DNA of 64,000 nucleotides from Tanypteryx hageni (GCA_028673005.1 CM054116.1:69825315-69889314); one strand, 5' to 3'. Shown: positions 20,230 to 32,720, counted from the stretch's first letter. A program made the numbers and translations. The notes: generated by a model from the letters alone, not told the origin.

Positions 20230-20400
20230 TCGGTTGACGGGTGGTTCGAGTATCTGTCAACGGATACTAAGGTCGCGGGTTCGAGTCCCGCCTAGGACAT
20301 GAATGTTCGTGTTTGTTATTTGTTGAGCTACTGATTTCACTGTAAATTGGCCCTTTGTGTGCTTTACGTGAAATGTTAATGAATAAATAAATAAAAACAG
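20230..20400 (+). mobile_element. tRNA-derived SINE with (AAAT)n tail
   Basis: The head has GGTTCGAGTA, then GGATACTAAGGTCGCGGGTTC and GAGTCCCGCC, which reads as the anticodon-arm to T-arm part of a tRNA with B box GGTTCGAGTCC. A unique body (CATGAATGTTCGTG... TTTACGTGAAATG) follows, and a tail of AATAAATAAATAAAA ends near 20398. It is short, non-coding and Pol III-type, with the A-box half poorly kept. Confidence 0.75.
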
Positions 20401-20483
20401 AAAGAGCATAAAGCCATAGCGGCGTAAGGAAGAAAGCAGTGCTGGAGAAATGTGAGGATGGAGAAAGATGGGATGAGCTAGAG

Positions 20484-20600
20484 CAGAGGGTCTCATACTC
20501 AAACTGCACGTGGGCCACTTAGCTAATTGCAAGTTAATATAAAAATCGCGGGCCGCATGCGATAATTTTGAACCACATGAAGTGCCACATGCTATCATAA
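20484..20600 (+). mobile_element. hAT terminus fragment
   Basis: CAGAGGGTCTCATACTCAAA followed by GTGGGCC and CGGGCCGCATGCG matches the style of hAT left ends. No matching right end or 8-bp duplication was found, so it is a truncated or decayed copy. Confidence 0.5.
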
Positions 20601-21369
20601 TGACTCTATGCATTATGTCGAAGCTAAAATGGTAAATACATATCTTTAACTTAATTTAACTGATTAATTTTAATTAAAACGGAAACTATCATGCAATCCC
20701 TATACGTTAAACATTTTAATATTGTCTAGTATCTCATTTTCTTTCCGTTATGTTCTCATCTACGCTGTATCCATGAAGGAAGGGACCCCCGAGTCTCAAT
20801 CTCGATCTAATGTATTAACTGACTATCTCTTCCACCCCCTTACAGTAGAATCAATGTGATGCGAAGTTAGTTACACTAAAAGTGAATAAAGAGATGAAAT
20901 AATAAATTGACTGAAAAATAAAGACGGGAAGGCAGGATATGGACAGACAGACAGACAGACAAACGACTTTATTAGGGCGAAATTGAGACTATGTAGTCCC
21001 TTCTTACATTTAACCCTTTCGTCATATAAGTAATTACAATATTTACAAAATAAGAGGAATTAAATACATACAGATTTTAACAAAATACAAATTAATTACA
21101 AGTTAATATATTTGTTAGTAGATAACAGAGCATTACCAAAGAATGTTAGTTTTGTGGGTCATAAAAAACTGTGTATCAGTTATGTTTTAACACAGAAAAA
21201 TTCCCACTGCGGAAAACACCTACGAAGAGAAGAGAGGTGTAAAAAACCGCGAAAATTCCTAAATAGTTCAGGGGAAGGAAAAGAAAAAAAAATCAATTAT
21301 ATGAGAAACAGAGAGAAAAAAACATTCATAAATACAAACATATGTACATACATTTATATCCATATGAGG
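20601..21369. other. AT-rich sequence with a short (ACAG)n
   Basis: A GACAGACAGACAGACAGAC tract lies at about 20941-20960. No gene recognised. Confidence 0.45.
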
Positions 21370-22120
21370 GAGGGGGGTGAGAGAGAGAGAGAGAGAAAGA
21401 GAAGAATATGAAACGGAACGAAACAAGACGATGTGATGGAGAAAGAAAATGATGAACGCAACTGAATGAAAAAGCGAGAGAAGTCGATCCAAAGGGCGCG
21501 GATCGAAACAGAGAGGGGTATTGATGTTTTTTTAGGGAAGAGACAGGCCTTCCAGCGAACGGAGTCCGATGGACGTCAGGACTGGGGTGACAGTGTGTGG
21601 AGAGCACGAGGCGGAGGAGGAGGAGAGAGAGAAAGACAAGAGGGGGAGGGTCGCCTGTGTGGGTGATAGAGAGAGAGGAATCCATCACACGCCATCGCAG
21701 GCACGCGACACTCCGCCGTGCAAACGTCGTCGCCGTCGGAGGCGGCGGCGCTACTACTAAGAGCTTTAGAGAGTGCGTGACCGTTTGAGAGATCACGCGT
21801 CACCTCTCCTTCGATGCCTACACACACGCGCGCGCGACTTCTCATCCACACTCCCTTCTTCTCCCCCGCCCCCCCGTGCAACCCCATCCCCTCGACCTCT
21901 CTGAAGCGTGTCTGCGTGACATACCTCACCGGCGAGAGGTCGGAAGGTTTTTTTTTTCGGTGGGCTGGGTTGGGTGAACTTTTCGATCCTCAAAAAAGAA
22001 GAGGGACCGCGTAGGGTTTCCGTTAATCGGTCGCGTGAGACGGAGAGGGAGAGAGAGAGATAGATGGGGAGGGAGAAAAAGAAGTAGAGGGTGAAAGAGG
22101 GAGAGATGGAATGGAAGGGA
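21370..22120. repeat. GA/CT-rich block with CpG-rich patches
   Basis: Purine-rich at 21370-21680 and 22030-22120, with a CG-rich patch at 21710-21850 that includes GTCGTCGCCGTCGGAGGCGG and ACACACGCGCGCGCG. Open frames are low complexity. No gene is supported. Confidence 0.6.
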
Positions 22121-22572
22121 TACATAGGTGGAAGAGAGAATGATGGACGGAAAGGAGAAAGGTAAACTCATTTTTAAAAAGAATCTTCTCTCGGTGAATC
22201 ACCGCTGCTGACGCCTGCATTGTGGTCGAAATGTTCACATTGTTTTTCATGACCTTGTTATAGCTATTGGATATACCTAAGATAAGTACTTATTTTTTTA
22301 AGCTTTGATTCGTGAGTCCTTATTGTTTGGACTAACATCGATAACGCGAACTTTTTAAGGAAAGGCGAAACTAATCGGCGATTCGATAACTCGAACCTCT
22401 CGGAATGAAAGTGGCGATTCTAGTATTGAACATAAACGTATTGCTAAAAGGAAGAAAATATTCAATAGAAGGTAATCGACCATGCCTTATTAATATACGG
22501 AAAGAATTGATCATAAGACCACTATTCAGCCAGCTTGAATGTTGGAAATAATTTGGAAACGGGAGAAAAATT

Positions 22573-22644
22573 CTACCATTACCGGGAATCGAACCCGGTT
22601 CTTCCACTTGCCGGACGGATATTCTACTACTGAACTTTCGTAGC
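22573..22644 (-). pseudogene. tRNA-Gly-like pseudogene
   Basis: The minus strand has D-arm TTCAGTAGTAGAAT, which is the glycine-tRNA pattern, and T arm CCGGGTTCGATTCCCGG. The anticodon stem pairs with two wobbles. The loop reads CCGGCAA, giving anticodon GGC and a C instead of the invariant U33, and the acceptor stem has mismatches. This is a decayed tRNA or tRNA-derived repeat, not a working gene. Confidence 0.5.
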
Positions 22645-22784
22645 AGACTTACGGCAAACGCATTAGGTAGCACATCACGAAAACTAGATCCGCACTTTTG
22701 GCTATAATTCTGCTCTCATAAGTGGTGATTCACTCATGGTAGATTCTGACAACCAATTGCATCAGGAAGAAAAGACCTTCGAGC

Positions 22785-22815
22785 AATCGACTTAATTCTT
22801 CGAATTAAGTCGATT
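22785..22815. other. perfect 14-bp hairpin
   Basis: AATCGACTTAATTC pairs completely with GAATTAAGTCGATT across a TTC loop. Read alone, it has no tract of T that would suggest a terminator. Confidence 0.8.
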
Positions 22816-22859
22816 TATATTTCGAGTGAGCAAATGGAGAACTTGCGAGAAGGCGATGA

Positions 22860-23050
22860 GAGAAAAACGTAGAAGCAAGATAGCGACAGAGAGAGAGAGA
22901 GAGGAAGAATGAAGGAGAGAAAGATGGAAAGGGTGAGAGAGAGGAGTGAGAGAGACAAGGGGTGGCAAGGGCGCGCGTAGGTGGGAGGGTTCAGGAAGGG
23001 AGGAAAAAGAGAGTGTGAGGGTCGCTCGGTAAAAAAGGATAGAAAAAAGG
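22860..23050. repeat. GA-rich tract
   Basis: Purine-rich simple sequence, mostly (GA)n with G runs. It ends just before the 23066 hairpin. Confidence 0.75.
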
Positions 23051-23065
23051 CAAGGTTTTTATTCA

Positions 23066-23091
23066 CCTCGTCATCGCGCATAATGACGAGG
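23066..23091. other. conserved hairpin, copy 1 (loop CGCGCATA)
   Basis: CCTCGTCAT pairs perfectly with ATGACGAGG across the 8-base loop CGCGCATA. ACTCGGAC follows at about 23095. A second copy lies at 23812 with the same loop and a compensatory stem change. Confidence 0.7.
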
Positions 23092-23099
23092 CGTCACTC

Positions 23100-23589
23100 G
23101 GACAAATGAGGGGCGGGGAGTGGAAATCGAGTGTCGATATAAACTTAAAACTCGAAGACGATTACAGTGTTTTTGTACATCCCAGATATCGCATAACCAG
23201 AAATTCTATTAACCGGAACTTTTCAAACTTATAAATTTGAAAGTTTTTTTACACCTCATAACGTAGGCAAATATGTACGGTGTATTCCTATTCTGTCACT
23301 GGTGTTAAAATGCAGTCGGGTATCACTTGACCCGTATATTCTGTTCTATGCTAACATCAAATTATATCTTTCAATGATCGTTCCTTTATTTTCTTAACCT
23401 TTACTATTTATTTTCATTTATGTGCATCATGTTACATGCAAATGAACAGGAATATCCCATTAACCGGAGAACCGTGAGTTTACCTGCATATAGATACGCG
23501 ATGTACGTAGGTGCTTATACACATAAATACATTGATGTACGTCCGTTGCGCGTAGGAATTAGCTACGTGCGCTGGCGTTTAGGGGGAGA
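23100..23589. other. unique sequence between the hairpin copies
   Basis: AT-rich with ATTAACCGGA motifs at about 23209 and 23458, which may be decayed termini of a small DNA transposon. No gene recognised. Confidence 0.4.
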
Positions 23590-23760
23590 AATAGAGGAGA
23601 ATAAGGGGATAAGGTGAAGGAGGGGAGTTTAAAAGTTGGGGGACGTCCGGACGCGGGGTTATAATTCTCTTCGGGAGGGAGACAAGAGTGGGAGAGGGGG
23701 AGGGAGGAGGGAGTGGGAGAGAGAGGGAGGGAGCGAAAGAGCGTGGAGGTTAATAGCTCC
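23590..23760. repeat. GA-rich tract
   Basis: Purine-rich simple sequence. Overlapping open frames on both strands are artefacts. Confidence 0.75.
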
Positions 23761-23811
23761 GGTCGGTGGCGGTGGCACAACACGGCATGGGGCACAGTCC
23801 CAGGTTTCTAA

Positions 23812-23837
23812 CCGCGTCATCGCGCATAATGATGCGG
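23812..23837. other. conserved hairpin, copy 2 (loop CGCGCATA)
   Basis: CCGCGTCAT pairs with ATGATGCGG through one G-U wobble across the same CGCGCATA loop as copy 1. The third stem pair is T-A in copy 1 and G-C here. ACTCGGAC follows again, at about 23860. Confidence 0.7.
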
Positions 23838-23899
23838 CCCGCGCGCAATTAAGCATCGCGACTCGGACGACTGTTATATAATAATGGCATTTCAAACGG

Positions 23900-26466
23900 C
23901 ATTTTTTTAAAATCTTTACTCCTTCGTTCCCCTCTCGACCAAATGACTCCTTTGCCCTCCTCCCCTAAAAAAACACCGCTGGACGCCTCTCGGGAGTTTT
24001 TTTTTAAGAGTCGATACCCGCGTGCTTTTCGCACGGAGAATTTTTTATCATACGAATATTTAAATTCTTGAAGAAAAAAAAGTCGTTTCACAACATTAAC
24101 ATGGGGCCAGCCCCGAGACCAGTTTTCTTTTCAAAGTACTGGTCGCTTACCGAGTAGTACTGGGTTGCAAGGGTTATAAGGAAAATGTAAGTAACAGGCA
24201 CACAGGCTGAAATATATCAAACATGACGTGGGCTCTGGTTAGATAAATAGTTCAATTTTATCATTTCGCATTTTATAGAGAGCTTCCGAATATTCCGATC
24301 AGAATATTCTTTTTTCGTTGAATACATGGATTAGATGGATGAAGAGAATTTCTAATCTCAATTTAGCCATAATAAAGACGAGAGCCAAAAAGTTTGAAAA
24401 ACCCTCACTTAATGGTCCAAACCGATCATATTTTAGTTCGATTTGATAAGCGTTTACTTTTAATAGAATTTTGCTGGTTAAATATTAATAGCAAATGTAT
24501 TCGATAGATACTAAAGTCACACGACATGCATGGGGCATTCGAGATGTCATCAACTGCTGCCTCTTCCGTAACCATTACACAGTCGAACTTCTATACCGCG
24601 AAACTAAAGGAACATAACATATATACGCGAATAAAACAAATTTCGGGTTACAGGTCAACTATTAAATAGTACCCACAAAGGATAAATATTTGTTCTTCGA
24701 GCTAACGAAATTCCAGTCATATTAGTTCGAGCTATAGGAGTTCGATTATGCATTAAACCCTTAGCAAAAGAAGGGATCCATCGTCCTACACTCAATGATA
24801 AGAAAAAAAAACGCAATAGTTTCCCGTTTCGCCGCTTTGATTTCATGAGGGCGCATCACGCCTACTTGAGTCGAATACAAATACCAAGCAAGTGCACGCA
24901 CGCGCCATTCTTTCATGAGGAGATGCTTATTCATACTTTGCATGTACGTGTTTTACCGCTGCAAAATTAAGACAGTCGTCACGTAGGAAGCGCTCTTCTT
25001 TTTTTCCAATGTAAAGGGCGCGCATACATGAAACGCAATGAATTCATACTTAGGGGACGCGCGGAGAAATGCCTCCCGGATTCACCACACAACCGAAATT
25101 TTTCAAGTTACTATTCTTTTCATATTACCGTCTTCCGAGAAAAATCTAACATTTGTAGTTGGAGAAGATTTGAACGTGAAATGCCTCCATTACGCTGGAA
25201 ACCTCATATTTCGAGGGTAAGTACACAGCATTTCCATGAAGAGTCGTGCTTTCGCACGGTCATGTTTCTTACGGTTAACGTTTATGATTATAAAGTTCAC
25301 GGATTCTACATGGCATGTACAAATTACGCTATCCGTTGCATATTACAATCGTCAAGAGACAAAAAGTAGCGATCAAATCCTTTCTTTATAAGGCGGGATT
25401 ATTCGCCGAGAATCTACGAAAGGGGTCATGGCTAATCTGGACGGTTGGGGAGGAACATGAAGTGTAGATGCACCTATGTTTATTTATAAAAACGAGAACG
25501 GAGACCAACAGAAAATAAATTAACAATTAAATCAACGATGACAAATAAACGCGGACTAAGTCGCCAAAAGCAGAATATTTTTGGAAAGTCACACCAAAAA
25601 ACGTATTTTTTAAATCCAAAATCATAACCTTGCATAAAATACTGGATATTCATAGCCTGATTCATCACAAATTTCAGCATGGGAGAGGAGAGAATATGGT
25701 GGTAAAAATATTAGGTAAGGTTCACAACGACTTCTTAAATCAATGAATGATGGAAAGATACATAGCGGCCTCAATTGTTTTAAGTAAGCTGACCAAAAAT
25801 AAGTAGCTGGAACGGGAGAAATTTAAGTTAACACAAAAGCCATTAAATTTTAATTTTTTGCTTTAAGTTTTAAAAATTATTTTAAAAAACAAACTCGAAG
25901 GAAACGATCTTAAACCAACACAACCAAACACAAACCCAGGCAAACACGACCCAACTCAACGCGATCCAACCCAAGTTATCCAAACCAACGTCCGGCTTAC
26001 CGTCATTAATATCCCTCCGGCTTAAAATATGTGAAATGTTTCGGGATATCGTGAAAGTGTGCTGTTGCGGGTCATGTCGATTTTGGTGTCTGATAAAGTA
26101 TAATTGTTGTTTTGTGGAATCAGGCAGTTATGGCCCGTGGATAAGAACAAAAATCCGAGTCTGCCCAAGTCCCAAAATCAGCTCAAAACGCAAGCTGATG
26201 AAATACAAAAACAGCGTTCCTCTTTGTTTATTCATTTGTTGATTGTGAGTTTAGAAAGACGGAAAAGAAAACGCCAGGATGGGTGAAGCAACGAGGACGA
26301 CCTAAATTATAGATTTAAAAACAAAATCATCTATAAAAGATAGTCTGTAAAAGTAGCGCTTCATTAGGAAAAAATATGATATGGGGCGAGCACGTTCATG
26401 TCATAGTATATTAACTCATCCTCGGCGAAATGTTCCCATCAAAACCAACTACAGGCTACAACTTTC
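23900..26466. other. unique AT-rich sequence, no gene recognised
   Basis: Apart from the possible MITE at 24578, I see no element, RNA or domain. Open frames at 25028-25369 have no recognisable motif. CAACCCAA-type simple sequence lies at 25910-25975. Confidence 0.45.
24578..24750. mobile_element. possible pogo/Tigger-like MITE
   Basis: CACAGTCGAACTTCTAT at the left and AGGAGTTCGATTATG at the right are inverted copies with a few changes. Both are followed inward by an RC(T/G)CGAA(A)C segment. A clean TA duplication is not visible at the right end. Confidence 0.45.
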
Positions 26467-26474
26467 GCGTAAGG

Positions 26475-26907
26475 CAGGGGTACCCAACCTGCGGCCCACG
26501 GGCTGGATGCGGCCCTCTTAGCAATTTCATGCGGCCCACCACCTGTGTTTCTTAATATTCAAAACTTTTTTATTTTTTTTTAATTACTCACCATATGTTA
26601 TTTTACATCTAGCAAAAAATGTTAAAATGTCTAGCATTAAATTGAGACCCTTAATAAATATTTCTCGGTTCAAGCAAGCCCTTTTTAATTTTGTTGTTGA
26701 TCTTTTCTCCAAGGTATATCTGAGATTGAATTCCATCACGATTCTTAATATTGTACTGTTAACCCTAAAAACCTAATTTTAACTTGATTTTCATTCGTAT
26801 GGTGCGTAGGAATCTCTAAGTAACTTTCGATTTAACTTTAATCCAGTCCGCCGAAGCATTGGCAATACCAATGCGACTCACCAAGTAGAAATGGTTGCCC
26901 ACCACTG
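26475..26907. mobile_element. hAT-type MITE, 433 bp, with 8-bp TSD (7/8)
   Basis: Left end CAGGGGTACCCAACCTGCGG, followed by a GGCCCACGGGCTGG motif. Right end GGTTGCCCACCACTG (reverse complement CAGTGGTGGGCAACC). TSD GCGTAAGG at 26467-26474 against GCGTAAAG at 26908-26915, one mismatch. The subterminal GCGGCCC boxes link it to the Charlie/GTF2IRD2-type hAT group, like the element at 1-1483. Confidence 0.85.
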
Positions 26908-26915
26908 GCGTAAAG

Positions 26916-29140
26916 TATCAAAAGTTGAGCAAGCACGAATTGCTTCCCAGCACTGACCAACCTACTTATCAACGCATAAACAACTATTCACGGTACTACG
27001 CTTAAATTCGTTGTTGTGAATATTACATTTTAAGCCCACCAAGAGGTACTTGTCATCAGACAGAAGTTATTATTTAAAAGTTCTGTAAAAAAAGAGATTA
27101 ATGCTTAACAGTGATGCCTTGTACATACGTTTAACTATTTCCAACTATTATATATATATATATATATAATTTTTAAAATCGAATGGCATTCATCATTTTT
27201 GGTAGTGCTCTAGAAACAGACCGGAGACAAGCTCAATGGATTAAAATCTTCCGACGATACAATACAACCGACAAGGGTAGAAAAGAGATCTATGTCACGC
27301 GAAAATGAAATTACTATGGAAATGGAATGTAAATAGTGATATGAAAATTAAACCATTGATAGTATCGCCCCTGATACATAGGAATTTTTTTCATTCCTAT
27401 CCTGACGCCACAAATTGCCAAATGGCGTGCCAGGACTAACGGATGTGCCCACAAAGGAACCGATTTTTAGGTGGAACCCAAACAATCTTAACGAGGAAAC
27501 TAATTTCTGAGTCCTTTCAGGCCTCTAAGAAGGGCGCCTTTGTTCCGCGGAGATTATCTTGCCCCAATTAATAGACCACAGTGAGCTTTTTCTAACAGTG
27601 TAATTAATTTCTTATTTAACTCGCATTCGTTATTCACGACCACAAGTCCGAACTGTGATATATGATAGAACCCGAGGGTAAACACGGGTGTGTGTGCTCT
27701 TTTTTTTCAAGAAAAAATCCTTCTGGAATAATTTTATCCCTCAAAAAAATGAAATCAAGAAAAATATCATGGTTAGAGAAAATAATAGAGATTTTTTTTA
27801 AATTAGCCGCTGGAAAGCTTCGCTTCACGACGCCTTTCGTGTTTCTCTTAGCAACCTCGTCCAAAAATAAACAATATTCTATGTCGTTCTAAAATCCTTT
27901 GCTATTTGCTAAACGACAACTAAGATAACGTTACAATTTCTTTCTCTACTAAATCGTTTGGGATTTTTATTTTAACGGCCCCATGAAATCTTACTTTTAA
28001 TACTTTTCTTGCAATAGCTGATTCTTCACAAGAAAATGTCGCGAGCAATAACGAACATTTCATCGAAATTTTACATTCCATCAACAGAAATACAGAAATT
28101 CCCGCAGCATAGAGTAGACGCGACACACGAATTTAACAAATTATTGTAGGTACATGTGAGAGTTTTTCCACCCATCTTTACGGAAGCGATCGGTAGAATA
28201 AGTGGAGAAACTTTCCAAGTACACCGGGAAATATCAAATGAGTGTCTAGCATTCCATACCACACGCCCTGCCGGGGTGCAGGATAAAATCTTAATGAAAA
28301 TAAAAAATACAATAGCTTTGCGGTAACAAGGCTACGAGAAAAAAATGAAGTATTATTTTCCTACGTCGCGCTATGACTTGTGATTCGACCGGTTGTCGCA
28401 GTAGGATGGACGACCGGTGAATTATCACGGAGGATGCCTGATTCGCAGCTAAAATGAGTGCTTGGTTTTTCTCAACCGTTTCCTGGTCAAAAGAGTTATG
28501 ACATACGAAACAACAGATTGATTATTATAAGTCGAACATTCCTCTTCCTCGGGAATCCGCTTACAATGATCGTTAAAACTGTAAATCTTTCAAGGCCCGC
28601 CGAAAGAGATATGCGTAGTATAATCACCCGTGTTCCCACGCCAATTATAGAGCCTCGATTACACCCCTGAACATTATCGCACTTTGGAGAAAAACACTTC
28701 GCAGTCGCCACGCGGAAGAATTAATAAACCCAAAACCAAAAAAGAAAGAAAAAAACACAAGCCGTTCGAAATGCGTATCGAATCGTCCCTCCGCGTCTAT
28801 CCTTCGGGAGACCGCGGACTCCTTCCTCCTAAGACGTTCGCCGCCAACAGCCTTTCCATTCTTTTCCGAAACCGCAGACACACGGTCCAAGAGACGTCCC
28901 ATACGCAATGGCGTTTATCTGCGGTTTTCTTCTGACAGGAAACTTTTAACGTACGAGGGAATCGTCTTCTTCTACTTCTTACTACTCCCGAGTCGGTTTT
29001 CATCCATACGATACCTTAGTCACTATCACCAGCTTCTCCCGGGATAGATGCTGAATTTATCTTCCCCACACCCCTCTCCGTATCATCATCGCCGTAGGAA
29101 TTCTTTCTGCATGCGATTGTATGTAGTCATTTTCACTACT
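26916..29140. other. unique AT-rich sequence, short (TA)n
   Basis: (TA)n at about 27149-27168. No gene, RNA or element recognised. Open frames at 27634-28935 overlap in opposite strands and show no known motif. Confidence 0.45.
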
Positions 29141-29148
29141 GGGTCGCT

Positions 29149-29416
29149 CAATGGCGGATACCAATGGGGAGGGGGTAATAGGGTAATTATCCCCTCCCCC
29201 AGAAGGGAGATGATCATTATTCATTGAAATATTATCTCAATTAACATATATTATAGGCATTCCAGAAATATTTTGCAAAAATCTAAGCAGGATATAATAT
29301 AACCTGGATATTTATTATAATGAGGCGGTATTATTTTGCATAAATAGGTGTCAGCAAATATATTTGTTTTCTTGCTACCCCCCCCCCCCCAAGCTACGCA
29401 CCTAGATCCGCCCCTG
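29149..29416. mobile_element. hAT-type MITE, 268 bp, with perfect 8-bp TSD
   Basis: It starts CAATGGCGGATACC and ends ATCCGCCCCTG (reverse complement CAGGGGCGGAT). GGGTCGCT lies on both sides at 29141-29148 and 29417-29424. Inside the left end is a G-rich run and inside the right a run of C (about 29379-29390). No coding sequence. Confidence 0.85.
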
Positions 29417-29424
29417 GGGTCGCT

Positions 29425-31875
29425 AGACTCATAAGGAAAATGTGAGTATTCGATACATAACCAGCTGAAATATATCGAAAATGAAAGGATAAGAAATGTT
29501 CCTCTGATATAAAGACCAACATGTTAGTAGTATACGTTGCTATCTATAGCGAGTTAATGAAAACTCAATTCGGAACCTTTTCCTCCTAATTTCGTCTTCC
29601 CTTCTACTGGGTGGCGAGACAAAAACTTCGAAAAACACTGGAATATACTATTAAACACGATTGATTTTACGTCCTATAAACGTCAAAGCTAGGAAGTGGC
29701 GACGTACGTATGTGTATATCCAACGGCTCATTGTGTGTTTGCGCTGCGAGAAGAGGATCGTTTGAACCAAATTGGGATTCTTTTTTTTTAAAAAAAGCTT
29801 TTTTAGGAATAAACGAAGTCAATGTTGCGTTCCGGATATCATAGTATTTTTCCTCCTTCCTGCTGAAAGCTGCAGATAATTGTTTTCTATCGACCTAGAA
29901 GGATGTTGGCGAAAAGAAAAAGGGGGCTATGAAGATGGCATGAAAAATGATTCCAGTGCTAATGGAAACGGTTCTACGATAACTTGAGTTGCCTGTATTA
30001 TTCCATGGTTTTTTCTGATGGCAAGACACGAAATTTTGGAAAAATTATATGTGCATCTTAAGAGTTATTTTTTGATGAGGCTGCTAATCTAAGTGCAGTA
30101 CAAAGTCCAACAACAGAAAATCAACCAAAAACAGGACATTATGTGTTTATTAAATTCAAGAAAATTTATTTCAGAAAAGACCCAAGCACATGAACAGAGC
30201 CGGGGCCCGGTGATAATTGTGCGCGCGGGGCCTCTTACGCGTCAAACATTTTTAATAGTAAATTTAAAAAAAACAAAGCAACCTCTTTCACAAAGACAAT
30301 GCTCGATGTTTTTTCCGTTTTTTTCTAATGGTCGCACTTAATAAATAGAACAAATATTATTTGGAGAGCTCGGGGTTCGGTGCAGTCGCACCGTTAACAC
30401 CGCCTTCAAGTCGGCTCCGCACATGAAGCAGATGAAATCATATGGAAATTTCAGAAAGGTAATGAAATTAGCAGAAAAATCTTCCTCTATCGTAAATCTA
30501 ATTGCTAGCAGCTCAATTTCTGACGACAAGTGCCTTATCGTCACATAGACCTCACTGTAAGCGGAGATGAATAATAAATTTTGGTAAAGAGATAAACAGC
30601 GCTATTCCATATTTCCATATTTTATTGGAAATCTATATGAACTGAATTTGATAATTCATGGTTATGGTATATAAATATGTATTGTCCACAAACCGGGAAA
30701 AAAAACAAAAACCGGAACCGTATAACCCATAGGTGTTTTTGGATTTCTGCAAGTCCCAATGTTGCCGATTTCTGGATTTTGTACTGTATGGTACTTTGTA
30801 TAATGAAAGATCCCAAGAAATTTTAATCGAAATTTCTTTACGTCTAGCAACGTGAGTTTGCTTTCTAAAAATTAACCATTTTCCAATAAACACAAAAGTC
30901 GTTAAAAATAAACTTTCCAGCCTGTCTTATGGCTTGAATATAGAATATTATATAGGCAGATCTTATAGCCGTAAAGTGTTCAGTACATCCGTGTCGAAGC
31001 TAAGATGTTACCGTCCATTGTGCTGATTTACCTATCGTTTACCAGCTTATAACCGAGGACGAACATTTCGTCACTGAAATAATCCTCTGATTTACACGAT
31101 CTTTTCACATCTAAGAGATATACCACGACGATATTTTAAGATTAAACCATGTATAGTCCCGCAAAGCCCTTAATAGATTCCGTTGAAAGGCAACAAAAAA
31201 CACGGGTGTTGCGCATCGAAACCATTTGCTCTGAATTCTTTCGCCGGCACCAAGATGCAGTTTCTACCTACTTGACATCGCTTCGTTAGCTGTAGGGACG
31301 CGACGAGTGGACCAATTAATTATTATTATTTTTACGCCATGTTTACGAAAAAATCCCCCGTTCTCTTCAACATTCTGATTGCGGGCCAAGTCCGCGTTAA
31401 GGCGTTTTTTTCCCTTCGTCTTTCTCTCCCTGAAACCTCCGACCTTGAGGTCGCATCTACGTATTCCCTCGCTAGAGATATCCCTTTTCCGCCACTCATC
31501 GTCCTTAATTAACTTCCCATGCCGCAAAGAGATGGAGAGAGAGAGAGAGGAGGGGGAGAAAAAATCACTATCGAAAACCCGCCAATTAAACGAGAAGGAT
31601 CTGCAAATGCGTTCGCAAGGCAGTCCGACCGCCTCCCAGCAGCAGAAGGGAGAGTTTCGGAGAGCACACATCTCCCGTGCCTCCGGACACGACACCAACC
31701 CACCTAAGACTCCGCTCGAATAATTCTTAGCTGCACTATGAAAATATGATGTGCTCCCTCATCTACATTTTCGACTCCTCCTCCCGTGGAAGTTTCTCGG
31801 AATAGCAATGGTCCGGCGAAGAGAGGAAATTCGATCGGAGGGCTTCGAAATAGACATAATTACTTTTGTTTGGGC
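29425..31875. other. unique sequence, no gene recognised
   Basis: Mostly AT-rich, with a mixed GA/CpG part at 31510-31700. Open frames there (31264-31723) run on both strands and are not supported. Confidence 0.45.
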
Positions 31876-31879
31876 GAGG

Positions 31880-32342
31880 TTTAGTGTAGCGAGCCCGCCC
31901 TTTACGTGTTAGCGTGGTAAGAATGCCGAGTTAATAACAGCAAATAAATGGTTCGGTATGGAAATCCGCAAGGATCGACTCCGTAATATCGCACAATACG
32001 CTAATTAATGTGATTCTATCGTAAAAGAATGAATTATTACTTCGCTCTAAAATTAAAACGTCCTTTTATTTCGACATAGTGGCGTTTTCGTCTCCATGTT
32101 TAGAAAAACAACCCACAGTGCGAGGTTTATGTTAGTGTAGCGTGGCCGTTCTTGTGTATGGCGAATTAATAACAGCAAATGAATGGTTCGGTATGGAAAT
32201 CAACACCAGCGATTGGATAATTAATGAGATTCTATCATAACCGTATGGGTTATTACTTCGCTCTATAAAATTAAAACGCCCTTTTATTTCGACGTAGCGG
32301 CATTTTCGTCTCCATAATTAGGACTACAACCCACAATGCACG
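31880..32342. repeat. two direct units of 210-250 bp
   Basis: TTAGTGTAGCG, AATAACAGCAAATRAATGG, TTCGGTATGGAAATC, ATTACTTCGCTCTA and CCTTTTATTTCGACRTAG occur once in each unit in the same order. Unit 1 begins near 31880 and unit 2 near 32131; unit 2 lacks about 35 bp. The ATGGTTCGGTATGGAAATC stretch is unchanged. Confidence 0.8.
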
Positions 32343-32499
32343 GATATAAATTTCCGACGTAGTTTCCTCGGCGAGGGAAGCTTTCTCGACCGAATGGGGA
32401 ACGTGAGCGCGTGTCCGTCCGTCTCACTAGCTTGAGACGCAATGCCGACATCGCGTTTTCTTAAGGACCGAAAAAAAAGGGACGGGGGAGGCGAGGCGG

Positions 32500-32720
32500 C
32501 GGAGACGGCGCGAGGAAGAGAGAGAGAGGGAGAGATATAGAGAGCGAGAGAGAGTGAGAAAGGGGAGGAAGGAGACAAAAACAAAACAAAATCGCCCCAG
32601 TGGCTGGCTGGCCCACGTGGTTTTTCGGGAGGCAAAAAAATTCCGGAGGTTGAAGGAGTTGGGAGGAGGAGAAAGAGACGAAGAAGAACAGACGCACGCA
32701 CGCACGCCGAGGCGCGCACA
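32500..32720. repeat. GA-rich tract with ACGC repeats
   Basis: (GA)n lies around 32515-32580. An (ACGC)n-like run (GACGCACGCACGCACGC) lies at about 32690-32706. Confidence 0.7.

Noticed and set aside
20257..20613. Minus-strand frame ending in RDSNPRP-like peptide
   Set aside because: That peptide is the usual spurious translation of a tRNA-type SINE B box.
22573..22644. Functional tRNA gene
   Set aside because: C at position 33, wobble-rich anticodon stem and mismatched acceptor stem; kept only as a pseudogene.
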